A program made the position numbers and the translations under genes. A DNA stretch of 36,889 nucleotides from Schlegelella_A sp038258415 (GTDB lineage: Bacteria > Pseudomonadota > Gammaproteobacteria > Burkholderiales > Burkholderiaceae_C): the NCBI GenBank assembly GCA_038258415.1, contig JBBSPY010000005.1, positions 1 through 36,889 of the forward strand, in the 5' to 3' direction. This document shows positions 15,233 to 23,885 of the stretch, piece by piece (position 1 is the stretch's first letter; every line of letters starts with the position of its first letter). Under the pieces are notes generated by a model. That model saw only the letters and a program-made list of their open reading frames with translations. It searched no databases and had not been told where the DNA came from.

Positions 15233-16236
15233 GCGCGCTGCCCGTGACCGACCCAACTGCGCCGCTGGTCGCGGTCGACGGCCTGTCGAAGGTCTTCGAC
15301 GTCTCGGCCCCGTGGCTCAACCGGGTCGTCGAGCGCAAGCCACGCCAGTTCGTGCATGCGGTCGACGACGTGACGTTCACGATCGACCGCGGAACGACCC
15401 TCGCGCTCGTCGGCGAATCGGGATGCGGCAAGAGCACGGTGGCGCGGCTGCTGGTGGGGCTGTACGCGCCGACGCGCGGCCGCATCGTCTTCGAAGGCGT
15501 CGACCTGAGCGCGGCAGCGAACCGGACGACGGCGGTTCGGCGGCGCATGCAGATGATCTTCCAGGATCCGTACGCGAGCCTGAACCCGCGCTGGAAGGTC
15601 GCCGACATCGTCGCCGAGCCGCTGCGTGAGCACGGTCACCCGCGCGAAGCGATCGCCGGCCGTGTCGACGACCTCCTGCGCTCTGTCGGTCTGGCGGCGG
15701 CCGACGCGCAGAAGTTCCCGCACCAGTTCTCCGGCGGTCAGCGCCAGCGCGTCTCGATCGCCCGGGCACTGGCGACCGAGCCGGAGTTCCTGGTTTGCGA
15801 CGAGCCGACCTCCGCGCTCGACGTCTCGGTGCAGGCGCAGGTGCTGAACATCATGAAGGACCTGCAGCGCCGGCAGGGCCTGACCTACCTGTTCATCTCG
15901 CACAACCTCGCCGTGGTGCGCCACGTGAGCGACACGGTCGGCGTGATGTACCTCGGCCGGATCGTCGAGGTCGCGGCGAAGGCGTCGATCTTCGGCGCAC
16001 CGCGCCACCCCTACACGCGGATGTTGCTCGACGCGATCCCCGACATCCACATGAGCGGGCGGTCGCGCACGCCGGTGAAGGGGGAAGTCCCCAACCCGCT
16101 CGACCCGCCCGGAGGCTGCGCCTTCAATCCGCGTTGCCCGCATGCCGACGAGCGCTGCCGGGTCGAGCGCCCGCGACTGCTGCCCAGCGGGTCGACACGC
16201 GTGGCCTGCCACGCGGTGGAGGAAGGCCGAATCTGA
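15229..16236 (+). CDS. dppF: Peptide-type ABC transporter ATP-binding protein (DppF family)
   Basis: This 335-residue second ATPase of the importer has Walker A GESGCGKS, Q-loop FQDPYASLNPRWKV, signature FSGGQRQRVSIARAL, Walker B FLVCDEPTSALDVS and switch His in FISHNLAVV. The C-terminus repeats the cysteine motif (GCAFNPRCPHADERC, then ACH). The N-terminal insert (DVSAPWLNRVVERKPRQFVHAV) is typical of DppF/OppF. The GTG at 15229 gives a 4-base GTGA overlap with dppD. An ATG 57 bases upstream is in frame but would overlap dppD much more. It is last in the operon and converges on lysA with only six bases between stops and no terminator visible. Confidence 0.95.
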   Translation: MSALPVTDPTAPLVAVDGLSKVFDVSAPWLNRVVERKPRQFVHAVDDVTFTIDRGTTLALVGESGCGKSTVARLLVGLYAPTRGRIVFEGVDLSAAANRTTAVRRRMQMIFQDPYASLNPRWKVADIVAEPLREHGHPREAIAGRVDDLLRSVGLAAADAQKFPHQFSGGQRQRVSIARALATEPEFLVCDEPTSALDVSVQAQVLNIMKDLQRRQGLTYLFISHNLAVVRHVSDTVGVMYLGRIVEVAAKASIFGAPRHPYTRMLLDAIPDIHMSGRSRTPVKGEVPNPLDPPGGCAFNPRCPHADERCRVERPRLLPSGSTRVACHAVEEGRI

Positions 16237-16242
16237 GCGGGG

Positions 16243-17532
16243 TCAGGGCGCTGTCAGCAGCCGCTCGCCGCGCATGACGTCGGCCGACGTCTCGCGATTT
16301 CGGATCAACGTGGCCGTCGTGCCGTCGACCCACACCTCGGCGGCTCGACCTCGGCTGTTGTAGTTGCTCGCCATGCACATCGCGTAGGCACCCGCCGAGA
16401 GGACCGCGACGCGGTCGCCGGCCGCGACGGCGAGCGACCGGTCACGACCAAGCCAGTCGCCCGACTCGCAGACGGGGCCGACGACGTCGACGGTGCGGGC
16501 CGGCGTGTCGGGATCGATCCGACATTCGACAATTCGCATCCAGGCCTCGTACATCGCGGGGCGCACGAGGTCGTTCATCGCCGCGTCGACGATGCAGTAC
16601 GTCTTGGTCTCTCCGGGCTTGACATAAAGCACCTCCGAGACGAGCACGCCGGCGTTGCCGACGAGCGATCGGCCGGGCTCCAGCAGCAGCCGCCGGTGGC
16701 CATGGCCGCGCGCGTCGAGGCGGGCGAGCAGGCTGGCGACGAATTCGGTGGGCGAGGGTGGCGCGTCGTCGGCGTAGGCGATGCCCAGGCCACCGCCGAC
16801 GTCGAGGTGCGACAGGGTGATGCCGTCGCGCTCCAGCGCCTCGACCAGGTCGAGGACGCGGTCGAGCGCTTCGAGGTACGGCTCGACGAGCGTGATCTGC
16901 GAGCCGATGTGGCAGTCGATGCCGACGACGTGCAGCCCCGGCAGGCTCGCCGCGCGGCGGTACGCTGGCAGGCTTTCGTTCCAGGCGATGCCGAACTTGC
17001 TCTCGCGCAGTCCCGTGGAGATGTAGGGGTGGGTGCGCGCGTCGACGTCGGGGTTCACACGCAGGCTGACATTCGCCGTGCGGCCCGACGCACACGCGAG
17101 CTCGGAGAGGCGCTCCAGCTCTTCGACGCTCTCGACGTTGAATGCATGCACGCCGACGTCGAGCGCGCGCGCCATCTCGGCGCGACCCTTGCCGACGCCG
17201 GAGAACACGACGCTTGCAGGGTCGCCGCCGGCGGCGATCACGCGTTCGAGCTCGCCGGCGGACACGATGTCGAAGCCGCAGCCCTGCGCGGCGAAGAACT
17301 GCAGCACGGCGAGGTTCGAATTCGCCTTGACGGCGTAGCAGATCAGGTGGTCGCGTCGGGCCAGGGCCTGCCGGTAGCCATCGAGCGCGCGCAGTATGCC
17401 CGCGCGCGAGTAGACGTAGAGCGGCGTGCCGAAGCGGTCCGCGAGTTCGACCAGGGCGCAGCCTTCGACGTGCAGCGTGTCGCCCAGCCAGTGCAGCTCC
17501 GGCGTGGCGGGAAGCAGCGCGGGCGGCCTCAT
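16243..17532 (-). CDS. lysA: Diaminopimelate decarboxylase
   Basis: This 429-residue fold-III PLP enzyme decarboxylates meso-diaminopimelate to lysine, the last step of lysine synthesis. The PLP lysine is K69 in CYAVKANSN. Other signatures are HIGSQI, the phosphate-binding glycine stretch DVGGGLGIAY, EPGRSLVGNAG, and GPVCESGDWLGRDR, with the cysteine and glutamate that complete the partner active site. The ATG at 17532 forms an ATGA overlap with the upstream lipoprotein gene, the common lptM-lysA pairing of proteobacteria. Length is normal. Confidence 0.96.
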   Translation of the reverse strand: MRPPALLPATPELHWLGDTLHVEGCALVELADRFGTPLYVYSRAGILRALDGYRQALARRDHLICYAVKANSNLAVLQFFAAQGCGFDIVSAGELERVIAAGGDPASVVFSGVGKGRAEMARALDVGVHAFNVESVEELERLSELACASGRTANVSLRVNPDVDARTHPYISTGLRESKFGIAWNESLPAYRRAASLPGLHVVGIDCHIGSQITLVEPYLEALDRVLDLVEALERDGITLSHLDVGGGLGIAYADDAPPSPTEFVASLLARLDARGHGHRRLLLEPGRSLVGNAGVLVSEVLYVKPGETKTYCIVDAAMNDLVRPAMYEAWMRIVECRIDPDTPARTVDVVGPVCESGDWLGRDRSLAVAAGDRVAVLSAGAYAMCMASNYNSRGRAAEVWVDGTTATLIRNRETSADVMRGERLLTAP

Positions 17533-17750
17533 CGCAGCACTGCGGGCGGCGGCTCGACCAGCGGCCCCGACGCCGGGCCTTCGGCCTTCGGGGCGCTCGC
17601 GGCGTGCGGCGGCAACGCAAGCCCACCCTTCTGGCCGCAGGCCACGACCCCGATGGCGACCGCAAGCGACACCGCGACCAGCACGCGCGGCCTGCTGGCG
17701 CCGTACGTGCCGACGCATCCGACCACTACACTCGACCTGAGCTCTCGCAT
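17529..17750 (-). CDS. lptM: Small LptM-like (YifL-type) lipoprotein
   Basis: This 73-residue protein has a lipobox-like GVVAC, with Cys38, followed at once by GQKGGLALPP. The C-G-Q-K-G-x-L pattern is the hallmark of the small lipoproteins encoded before lysA, described as LptM in E. coli, where it helps mature the LPS translocon LptD. The rest is a Pro/Ala-rich tail. The leader is unusually long if the ATG at 17750 is used, and a GTG start inside it is possible. The four-base overlap with lysA supports the call. The residue before Cys is Ala, as the lipobox allows. Confidence 0.8.
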   Translation of the reverse strand: MRELRSSVVVGCVGTYGASRPRVLVAVSLAVAIGVVACGQKGGLALPPHAASAPKAEGPASGPLVEPPPAVLR

Positions 17751-17814
17751 GGGGCGCGGATTCTATCGACGGCCTTGTCGACGAGCCACCTAGACCCCCG
17801 AGCGACGTTGGCCC

Positions 17815-18168
17815 ATGGACGAACCCGCACCCGATACGTTGAGCGACGCCGAGTACGACGAGCGCACGCGCTCCGTACTGGCGCGCGTGGAGGCAGAGGT
17901 CGACCGCCTGCTCGAGGAGGACGTGGTCGACATCGACGCCAGCCGGACCGGTGGGCTGCTCGAGATGCGCTTCCCCGACGGCCGGGTGATCGTCGTCAAC
18001 ACCCAGCCGCCGCTGCAGGAGCTGTGGCTCGCATCGCCTTCGGGCGGCCACCACTTCCGCAGCATCGCGGGCCGGTGGCTCGACAGCCGCGGCGGTGGCG
18101 AGTTCTTCGCCATGCTGTGCGCCGCAGCGAGCGAGCTCGCAGGGCGACCGGTTCGCCTGACGGGCTGA
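17815..18168 (+). CDS. cyaY: Frataxin-like iron-binding protein CyaY
   Basis: This 117-residue protein is divergent from lysA/lptM. An acidic first helix (LSDAEYDERTRSVLARVEAEVDRL) is followed by DIDASRTGGLLEMRF and VIVVNTQPPLQELWLAS, the frataxin signature strands with the conserved Gln and Trp, then GGHHFR and the final helix. CyaY binds iron and tunes iron-sulfur cluster assembly with IscS. Length is slightly above the usual size of about 105. It converges with mrcA, with 27 bases between stops. Confidence 0.95.
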   Translation: MDEPAPDTLSDAEYDERTRSVLARVEAEVDRLLEEDVVDIDASRTGGLLEMRFPDGRVIVVNTQPPLQELWLASPSGGHHFRSIAGRWLDSRGGGEFFAMLCAAASELAGRPVRLTG

Positions 18169-18195
18169 CACGCGACGGCGGCGCGTGCGCAGCCG

Positions 18196-20589
18196 TCAGC
18201 GACGGAACAGGTCGAGGATCGAACTGCGCTCTTCCTCGCTCGGCGCCGTCGGCGACTTCTCGTCCAGGCCGACGCTGCTCACGCCGGCGCCACGTGCGTA
18301 CTCGTCGTAGTACCACTCGCCGCCGACGTTGACGACACCTTCGGGAGCGGTCGGCTCCTGCACCGGAACGCCCTTGAGCATGGAAGTCATGAAGTCGATC
18401 CAGACGGGAAGCGACAGCCCGCCGCCGGTCTCGCGGTCGCCCAGCTTTCTCGGCTGGTCGTAGCCGATCCATACGACGGCAACGAGGTTCCGCTGCCAGC
18501 CCGCGAACCAGGCGTCGAGCGAATCGTTGGTCGTACCGGTCTTGCCGTAGATGTCGGGACGCTTGAGCGCCGCGCCGGCCTTGGCCGCCGTGCCGGTGTG
18601 CGTGACCTCCTGCAGAAGGCTCGACATCACGAACGCGTTGCGCTCGTCTATCACGCGGTTGGTGTTGTCCAGCGTCGGAACATGAGCCTCGCTGAGCACG
18701 TGCCCCTTCGAATCGGTGATGCGGCTGATGAGGACCGGGTTGACGCGATGGCCGCCGTTGGCGAAGACGCTGTACGCCGAGGCCATCTGCAGCGGCGTCA
18801 CCGAGCCTGCGCCGAGTGCCATCGTCAGGTAAGCGGGGTGCTTCTCTGCATCGAAGCCGAAGCGCGTGATCCATTGCTGCGCGTACGCCGGGCCGATGGA
18901 CTTGAGGATGCGGATCGAGATCAGGTTCTTCGACTTGGCGAGTCCACGGCGCATCGTCATCGGGCCCTCGAACGTTCCGTCGTAGTTCTTCGGCTCCCAG
19001 GGCTGGCTGCCGGTCGAGCCGGCGTCGAAGAACAGCGGCGCGTCGTTGATCACCGTCGCCGGAGTGAAACCCTTCTCCAGCGCTGCCGAGTAGATGAAGG
19101 GCTTGAAGCTCGAGCCCGGCTGCCGCCACGCCTGCGTCACGTGGTTGAACTTGCTCTTGGAATAGTCGAAGCCACCGACCATCGCACGCACGGCACCGGT
19201 TCGAGGGTCGACGGCGACGAAAGCGCCCTCGACTTCCGGCAACTGCGTGATCGACCAGTCCTTCTTCGGCCCCTGGATCAGCCGCACCACCGCACCGGGC
19301 CGAATCTGGGTCTTCGGGTTGGACTTGGCCGCGAGCGCGGACGCAGCCGGCTTGAGGCCCTCGCCGGTGATCGTGACGGCATCGCCCGACAGCAGCACCG
19401 CGACCACCTTCCTGGCGCTCGCCTCGGTGACCACGGCGCTCTTGAGCTCGTCGTTGTCCGGAAAATCCTGCAGCGCCTCGGCGATGCGCGTGTCGAGTTC
19501 GTGCGCATCGGCCGGGAGGTCGACGTAGTCCTCCGGGCCCCGGTAGACCTGCCGGCGCTCGTAGTCGAGGATGCCCTTGCGCAGCGCGTGATAGGCGAGG
19601 GCCTGCTCGCCCGAGTCGAGCGTGAGGAACACGCTGAGGCCGCGCGTGTAGGCCTCCGCGCCGTACTGGCTGAAGAGCATCTGTCTGGCAGTCTCCGCCA
19701 CATACTCGGCGTGCACCGGGACCTCGGTCGGCGTGCGGTACTTAAGCTGCTGCTTCATCGCCTGGTCGCGCTGCGCGACGGTGATGAAGTCGTTGTCGAA
19801 CATCCGCTCGATGATGTGGCGCTGGCGGATCGTCGCCCGATCGGGGTTGACGATCGGGTTGTTGGCCGACGGTGCCTTGGGCAACCCGGCGAGCATCGCA
19901 GCCTCGGCGACGGTGATGTCCTTCAGGGGCTTGCCGAAGTAGATCTCACTCGCCGAAGAGAACCCGTACGCGCGCTGGCCAAGCGCGATGTGGTTCATGT
20001 AGACCTCGAGGATCCGCTGCTTCGACAGCTGGCTCTCGATCTTGAAGGCCAGCAACATCTCGTAGATCTTGCGAGTAAATGTTTTCTCGGTCGAGAGGTA
20101 GAAATTGCGTGCGACCTGCATCGTGATGGTCGATGCGCCCTGCGCGCTGCGCGCCTCGCCGAAGTTGGCCAGGCCGGCACGAATGACGCTCACGTAGTTG
20201 ACGCCGCTGTGTGCGTAGAAGCGGGAGTCCTCGGCGGCGAGCACCGCCTGCTGCATGACGGTGGGGATCTCGGCGATCGGCAGGAAGTTGCGGCGCTCCT
20301 CGCCGAACTCCCCGAGCAGCATGCCGTCGGCGGAGAAGACCCGCATCGGCAGCTTCGGCCGATAGTCGGTGAGGCTGTCCAGCTCAGGCAGGTTCGGGTA
20401 GGCGACGGCGAGTGCGATGCCGGCGACCATGGCCGCGCTGAGCGCCGCCGCGGCTGCCAGGCCGAGGAGCGACGCGAATGCACGCAGCGTCCAGGCGAGC
20501 CAGACGGGCAGCGCCGGTCGGCGGCGCGGGTCGCGGTCGTCGTCCTCATGGCGGCCCTCGCCACGAAAGGCGCTGTCGTATTCGCTCAC
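18196..20589 (-). CDS. mrcA: Penicillin-binding protein 1A, bifunctional transglycosylase/transpeptidase
   Basis: This 797-residue class A PBP has a charged cytoplasmic head, one transmembrane helix at about residues 38-63, a GT51 domain with catalytic E120 in AAEDSRFYAHSG and the second motif GASTITMQVARN, an OB-like insert, and a transpeptidase domain with GSSFKP (S-x-x-K), SKN (S-x-N) and KTGTT. All catalytic motifs are intact. It polymerises and crosslinks peptidoglycan. Its position divergent from pilMNOPQ is the common proteobacterial arrangement (ponA/mrcA-pilM). The start at 20589 lies just downstream of a perfect -10 box. Confidence 0.96.
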   Translation of the reverse strand: MSEYDSAFRGEGRHEDDDRDPRRRPALPVWLAWTLRAFASLLGLAAAAALSAAMVAGIALAVAYPNLPELDSLTDYRPKLPMRVFSADGMLLGEFGEERRNFLPIAEIPTVMQQAVLAAEDSRFYAHSGVNYVSVIRAGLANFGEARSAQGASTITMQVARNFYLSTEKTFTRKIYEMLLAFKIESQLSKQRILEVYMNHIALGQRAYGFSSASEIYFGKPLKDITVAEAAMLAGLPKAPSANNPIVNPDRATIRQRHIIERMFDNDFITVAQRDQAMKQQLKYRTPTEVPVHAEYVAETARQMLFSQYGAEAYTRGLSVFLTLDSGEQALAYHALRKGILDYERRQVYRGPEDYVDLPADAHELDTRIAEALQDFPDNDELKSAVVTEASARKVVAVLLSGDAVTITGEGLKPAASALAAKSNPKTQIRPGAVVRLIQGPKKDWSITQLPEVEGAFVAVDPRTGAVRAMVGGFDYSKSKFNHVTQAWRQPGSSFKPFIYSAALEKGFTPATVINDAPLFFDAGSTGSQPWEPKNYDGTFEGPMTMRRGLAKSKNLISIRILKSIGPAYAQQWITRFGFDAEKHPAYLTMALGAGSVTPLQMASAYSVFANGGHRVNPVLISRITDSKGHVLSEAHVPTLDNTNRVIDERNAFVMSSLLQEVTHTGTAAKAGAALKRPDIYGKTGTTNDSLDAWFAGWQRNLVAVVWIGYDQPRKLGDRETGGGLSLPVWIDFMTSMLKGVPVQEPTAPEGVVNVGGEWYYDEYARGAGVSSVGLDEKSPTAPSEEERSSILDLFRR

Positions 20590-20886
20590 ACATCGCTCCG
20601 CATCGAGGCCGCATTATAGAAAGCGGACAGGAAAGCGGACCTTCCGCGAAGGCAGAAACGAGGACGGGCGAAAACCCGGGGAGCAGGTGAGCAAAGTTGG
20701 ATCGAGGCGTGGTTCGTGCGGTGTTGCCGCATCGCCGCAGAAGCTTCCTAACACGTGTGAGATTTGCAACGCGCGCGGCCTTTCACTCCGGTTTTTTGCT
20801 TTCGGAATCAAAGGCTTTACGGTTAGGATCGAAGTAACTTATCAACAAGCCAGCGGTCCATTTTTCGCGGCTGATGCAGGGGCGTC
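20590..20886. promoter_or_regulatory. Divergent mrcA / pilM promoter region
   Basis: This 297-base region lies between divergent mrcA and the pil operon. On the minus strand, a perfect TATAAT (20618-20613) sits about 24 bases before the mrcA start, with only a weak -35. Immediately behind it the 10-mer GAAAGCGGAC occurs twice, 12 bases apart (20619-20628 and 20631-20640), where a regulator of mrcA could bind. The pilM-proximal half is AT-richer (20780-20870) and probably holds the pil promoter, but I could not assign its boxes. Confidence 0.55.
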
Positions 20887-21966
20887 GTGAGCTTTCTAGA
20901 CACGCTGTTGGGTCGCAAGCACCCGCCGATGATCGGCCTCGACGTGAGTTCGTCGAGCGTCAAGCTCGTCGAACTCGGACAAACCGGCAACGGTGACTTC
21001 GTTCTCGAGCGCTTCGGCTCCGAGAGCTTCGAGAAGGGCTGGATCGCAGACGGCCAGATCGAGAAGTTCGACGAGGTCGCCGAGGCCGTCAAGCGGCTCG
21101 TCACCAAGAGCGGCACGCGGACCCGGCATGTGGTGATGGCGATGCCGCAGTCGGCCGTCATCACCAAGAAGATCATGCTGCCGGCCGGCCTGCGCGAAGA
21201 AGAGCTGGAACTGCAGGTCGAGACCGAGGCCAACCAGTACATCCCGTTCTCGCTCGACGAGGTGAGCCTCGACTTCGCGGTCATCGGCCCCAGCCCCACC
21301 TCCGTCGGCGACGTCGAGGTTCTGATCGCCGCGTCGCGGAAGGACCGGGTGCAGGACCGGCAAGGGCTGGCCGAAGCGGCCGGCCTGAAGCCCGCCGTTC
21401 TCGACATCGAATCGCATGCATCGCGGCTGGCGATGAGCCGGGTCGTCGCCGGCTTGCCGAACGAAGGCAAGGACGCGCTGGTCGCTCTGTTCGAGATCGG
21501 CGCGGACACGACGAGCCTGAAGGTGCTGCGCGACGACGAGATGCTCTACGACCGCGACCAGGCGTTCGGCGGGTCGCAGCTCACCCAGCTGATCTCGCGT
21601 CAGTACGGCTTCTCCTACGAGGAGGCCGAGCAGAAGAAGCTCGCCGCCGACCTGCCCGATGACTACGAGACGTCGTTGCTCGCGCCCTTCGTCGACAGCC
21701 TGTCGCAGGAGATCGGCCGCGCGCTGCAGTACTTCTTCACCAGCACCCCGCATCATAAGGTGCACTACGTGATGCTCGCCGGCGGCACCGCCACGCTGCC
21801 CGGCTTGAAGGACCGCGTCACCGAGCTCACGGGCTTCGCGTCGATGGTGGTCAACCCGTTCGAGAACATGAAGCTCGGCTCCGCGGTTCGCGAGGCCAAG
21901 CTGCGCCGCGAAGCATCGTCGTACCTCACGGCGTGCGGCCTGGCGATGCGGAGGTTCACGCAGTGA
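20887..21966 (+). CDS. pilM: Type IV pilus assembly ATPase-like protein PilM
   Basis: This 359-residue actin/FtsA-like cytoplasmic protein has the nucleotide-binding fold visible at MIGLDVSSSSVKLVEL (phosphate 1), LFEIGADTTSLKVL (phosphate 2) and VMLAGGTATLPGL (adenosine). In the family PilM binds the N-terminal tail of PilN (INLLPHR) and links the PilNOP alignment complex to the motor ATPases. Translation starts with GTG at 20887 behind a GGGG-type site, and the first residues (SFLDTLLGRK) are typical. The stop overlaps the pilN start. First of five coupled pil genes. Confidence 0.96.
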   Translation: MSFLDTLLGRKHPPMIGLDVSSSSVKLVELGQTGNGDFVLERFGSESFEKGWIADGQIEKFDEVAEAVKRLVTKSGTRTRHVVMAMPQSAVITKKIMLPAGLREEELELQVETEANQYIPFSLDEVSLDFAVIGPSPTSVGDVEVLIAASRKDRVQDRQGLAEAAGLKPAVLDIESHASRLAMSRVVAGLPNEGKDALVALFEIGADTTSLKVLRDDEMLYDRDQAFGGSQLTQLISRQYGFSYEEAEQKKLAADLPDDYETSLLAPFVDSLSQEIGRALQYFFTSTPHHKVHYVMLAGGTATLPGLKDRVTELTGFASMVVNPFENMKLGSAVREAKLRREASSYLTACGLAMRRFTQ

Positions 21967-22628
21967 TCATGATCAACCTCCTCCCGCACCGGGAGGAGCG
22001 CCGCAAGCGCCGCAAGATCGCGTTCTACGCCGGGCTCGGCGTCGCCGCGTTGGCAGGCCTGGCCATCGCCGGGGTCTGGTACCTCGTCGTCGACCAGCTG
22101 ATCTCCGGCCAGAAGCAGCGCAACGATTTCCTGGCGACCGAGATCGCCAAGCTCGAGATCCAGATCAAGGACATCGCGAGCCTGCGGGCGGACATCGCAT
22201 CGCTAAAGGCGCGACAGAAGGCGGTCGAGGACCTGCAGATCGACCGCAACGTGCCGGTGCACATCCTGAACGAGCTGGCGCGTCAGACGCCCGAGGGGAT
22301 TTATCTGACCTCGATCAAGCAGGACAAGCAGACCCTTAACGTGTCGGGCATCGCGCAGACGCAGGAGCGCGTGGCCGAGTTCCTGCGCAACACCGCCTAC
22401 AGCTCCGAATGGCTCGTGAAGCCCGAGCTCATCGAGAGCAAGGCGACGACGCTCACCGGCATCAACAAGGAGCAGAAGCGCCTGTTCGATTTCTCGGTCC
22501 GGCTCGCCGTCAAGCGGCCGCAGGAAGCGGCGAGTGCCGCTGCGGGCGCGGCCTCGGGGGCCGCCACGGCGACGCCTGCGTCGCTCGGCGCGTCGCCGCC
22601 GACGGTTCCTGGAAAGAAAATTTCCTGA
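21963..22628 (+). CDS. pilN: Type IV pilus alignment protein PilN
   Basis: This is a 221-residue bitopic inner-membrane protein. The N-terminus contains MINLLPHREERRKRRK, the PilM-binding motif, followed by a transmembrane helix at about residues 19-43, a coiled coil (LATEIAKLEIQIKDIASLRA) and a periplasmic ferredoxin-like domain. It ends in an Ala/Pro-rich tail. I take the GTG at 21963, which overlaps the pilM stop as GTGA; the ATG at 21969 is an equally plausible start six bases on. PilN pairs with PilO. Confidence 0.95.
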   Translation: MIMINLLPHREERRKRRKIAFYAGLGVAALAGLAIAGVWYLVVDQLISGQKQRNDFLATEIAKLEIQIKDIASLRADIASLKARQKAVEDLQIDRNVPVHILNELARQTPEGIYLTSIKQDKQTLNVSGIAQTQERVAEFLRNTAYSSEWLVKPELIESKATTLTGINKEQKRLFDFSVRLAVKRPQEAASAAAGAASGAATATPASLGASPPTVPGKKIS

Positions 22629-22629
22629 C

Positions 22630-23325
22630 ATGGCAACCAAGAGCAAGACCGCCAACGTCGACCTGAACTCGGTCTTCGAAGGCGCGGCGTCGCAGTTCCG
22701 CGGCCTCAACCCGAGCGAGCCCGGCCAGTGGCCGGCGCTGCCGAAGGCGTTCACCTTCGCCGCCGTCGCGGCGATCGTCGTCGTCGCCAGCTGGTTTGTG
22801 GTCCTCCAGGGCGAGCACGACGCGCTCGACGCCGAGCACAACCGCGAGCCCACGCTCAAGAAGGACTACCAGAGCAAGCTGGCCCAGGCCGTCAACCTGG
22901 CCGAGTTGCGCAAGCAGAAGCTGCAGGTCGAAGAGTACGTGACCCAGCTCGAGAAGCAGCTTCCCGGCAAGGCCGAGATGGACGCCCTGCTGTCCGACAT
23001 CAACCAGGCCGGTCTCGGCCGCGGCCTGCAGTTCGAGCTGTGGCGCCCGGGGCAGGTCCAGATCCGCGACTACTACGCCGAGTTGCCGATCGAGATCCGC
23101 GTCACCGGGCGCTACCACGACATCGGCACCTTTGCCGCCGACATCGCCAACCTGTCGCGCATCGTCACCTTGCACAACATCGTGCTGACGACGCCGAAGG
23201 ACCTGGGCGGCAACCTGACCATGGAAACGACCGCTCGCACCTATCGCTACCTGGATGCCACCGAGATCGAGGAAACGCGCAAGGCCGCGGCTGCCGCGAA
23301 GGCGAAGGCGGGGGGAGCGAAGTAG
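22630..23325 (+). CDS. pilO: Type IV pilus alignment protein PilO
   Basis: This 231-residue bitopic protein starts one base after the pilN stop. A transmembrane helix at about residues 39-58 (AFTFAAVAAIVVVASWFVVL) is followed by a coiled coil (LKKDYQSKLAQAVNLAELRKQ) and a periplasmic ferredoxin-like domain with LPIEIRVTGRYHDIGTFAAD, the PilO signature. The C-terminus is an Ala/Lys tail. It forms heterodimers with PilN in the alignment complex that joins the inner-membrane platform to PilP and PilQ. Confidence 0.95.
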   Translation: MATKSKTANVDLNSVFEGAASQFRGLNPSEPGQWPALPKAFTFAAVAAIVVVASWFVVLQGEHDALDAEHNREPTLKKDYQSKLAQAVNLAELRKQKLQVEEYVTQLEKQLPGKAEMDALLSDINQAGLGRGLQFELWRPGQVQIRDYYAELPIEIRVTGRYHDIGTFAADIANLSRIVTLHNIVLTTPKDLGGNLTMETTARTYRYLDATEIEETRKAAAAAKAKAGGAK

Positions 23326-23885
23326 TGAGAGGCCACCATCGATTCGACGCGCGTGCCATCGGCGCGCTCTCGGCATTCTTCGTTGCGGCGCTGCTCGCCG
23401 GCTGCAGCGAAGACCAGGACGAGCTGCAGCAGTGGATGGAGCAGCAAAAGCGCGAGGCGCGTCCGAGCGTGGAGCCGCTGTTGCCCCCGAAGAAGTTCAA
23501 CCCGCAGGCCTATTCCTCGTTGACGTCGGTCGAGCCCTTCAGCACACAGAAGCTCACCGTGGCGCTCAAGCAGGAGGCGCGGAACCCGAATTCGTTGCTG
23601 GCCGCGGAGGTCAACCGCCGCAAGGAGCCGCTCGAGGCGTACCCGCTCGACAGCATGCGCATGGTCGGCAGCGTCGTGCGAAGCGGCCGGCAGTACGCGC
23701 TGCTGAAGGTCGACAACCTCCTCTACCAAGTCAAGCCGGGCGATTACCTCGGCCAGAACTACGGGCGGATCACGGGGATTTCGGAAACGAGCCTCGCATA
23801 CCGCGAGATCATCCAGGACGCTGCCGGCGAATGGATCGAGCGCAAGAGCGCGATGGAACTGCAGGAAGGCGGCGAAAAGAAATGA
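23325..23885 (+). CDS. pilP: Type IV pilus lipoprotein PilP
   Basis: This 186-residue inner-membrane lipoprotein starts with GTG at 23325, overlapping the pilO stop by one base (TAGTG), with GGGGGAG upstream as ribosome site. The signal peptide ends LLAGC (lipobox). An unstructured stretch with PLLPPKKFNPQAY leads to the beta-domain (MRMVGSVVRSGRQYALLKVDN, then YQVKPGDYLGQNYGRI) that binds the N0 domain of PilQ. Length and motifs are standard. Its stop overlaps the start of pilQ. Confidence 0.95.
   Translation: MRGHHRFDARAIGALSAFFVAALLAGCSEDQDELQQWMEQQKREARPSVEPLLPPKKFNPQAYSSLTSVEPFSTQKLTVALKQEARNPNSLLAAEVNRRKEPLEAYPLDSMRMVGSVVRSGRQYALLKVDNLLYQVKPGDYLGQNYGRITGISETSLAYREIIQDAAGEWIERKSAMELQEGGEKK

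Noticed and set aside
16237..16242. A terminator between converging dppF and lysA.
   Set aside because: Only six bases separate the stop codons and I see no hairpin with a T-run on either side.
18598..20619. A 673-codon plus-strand open frame opposite mrcA.
   Set aside because: Shadow frame; mrcA has all catalytic motifs on the other strand and this one has none.
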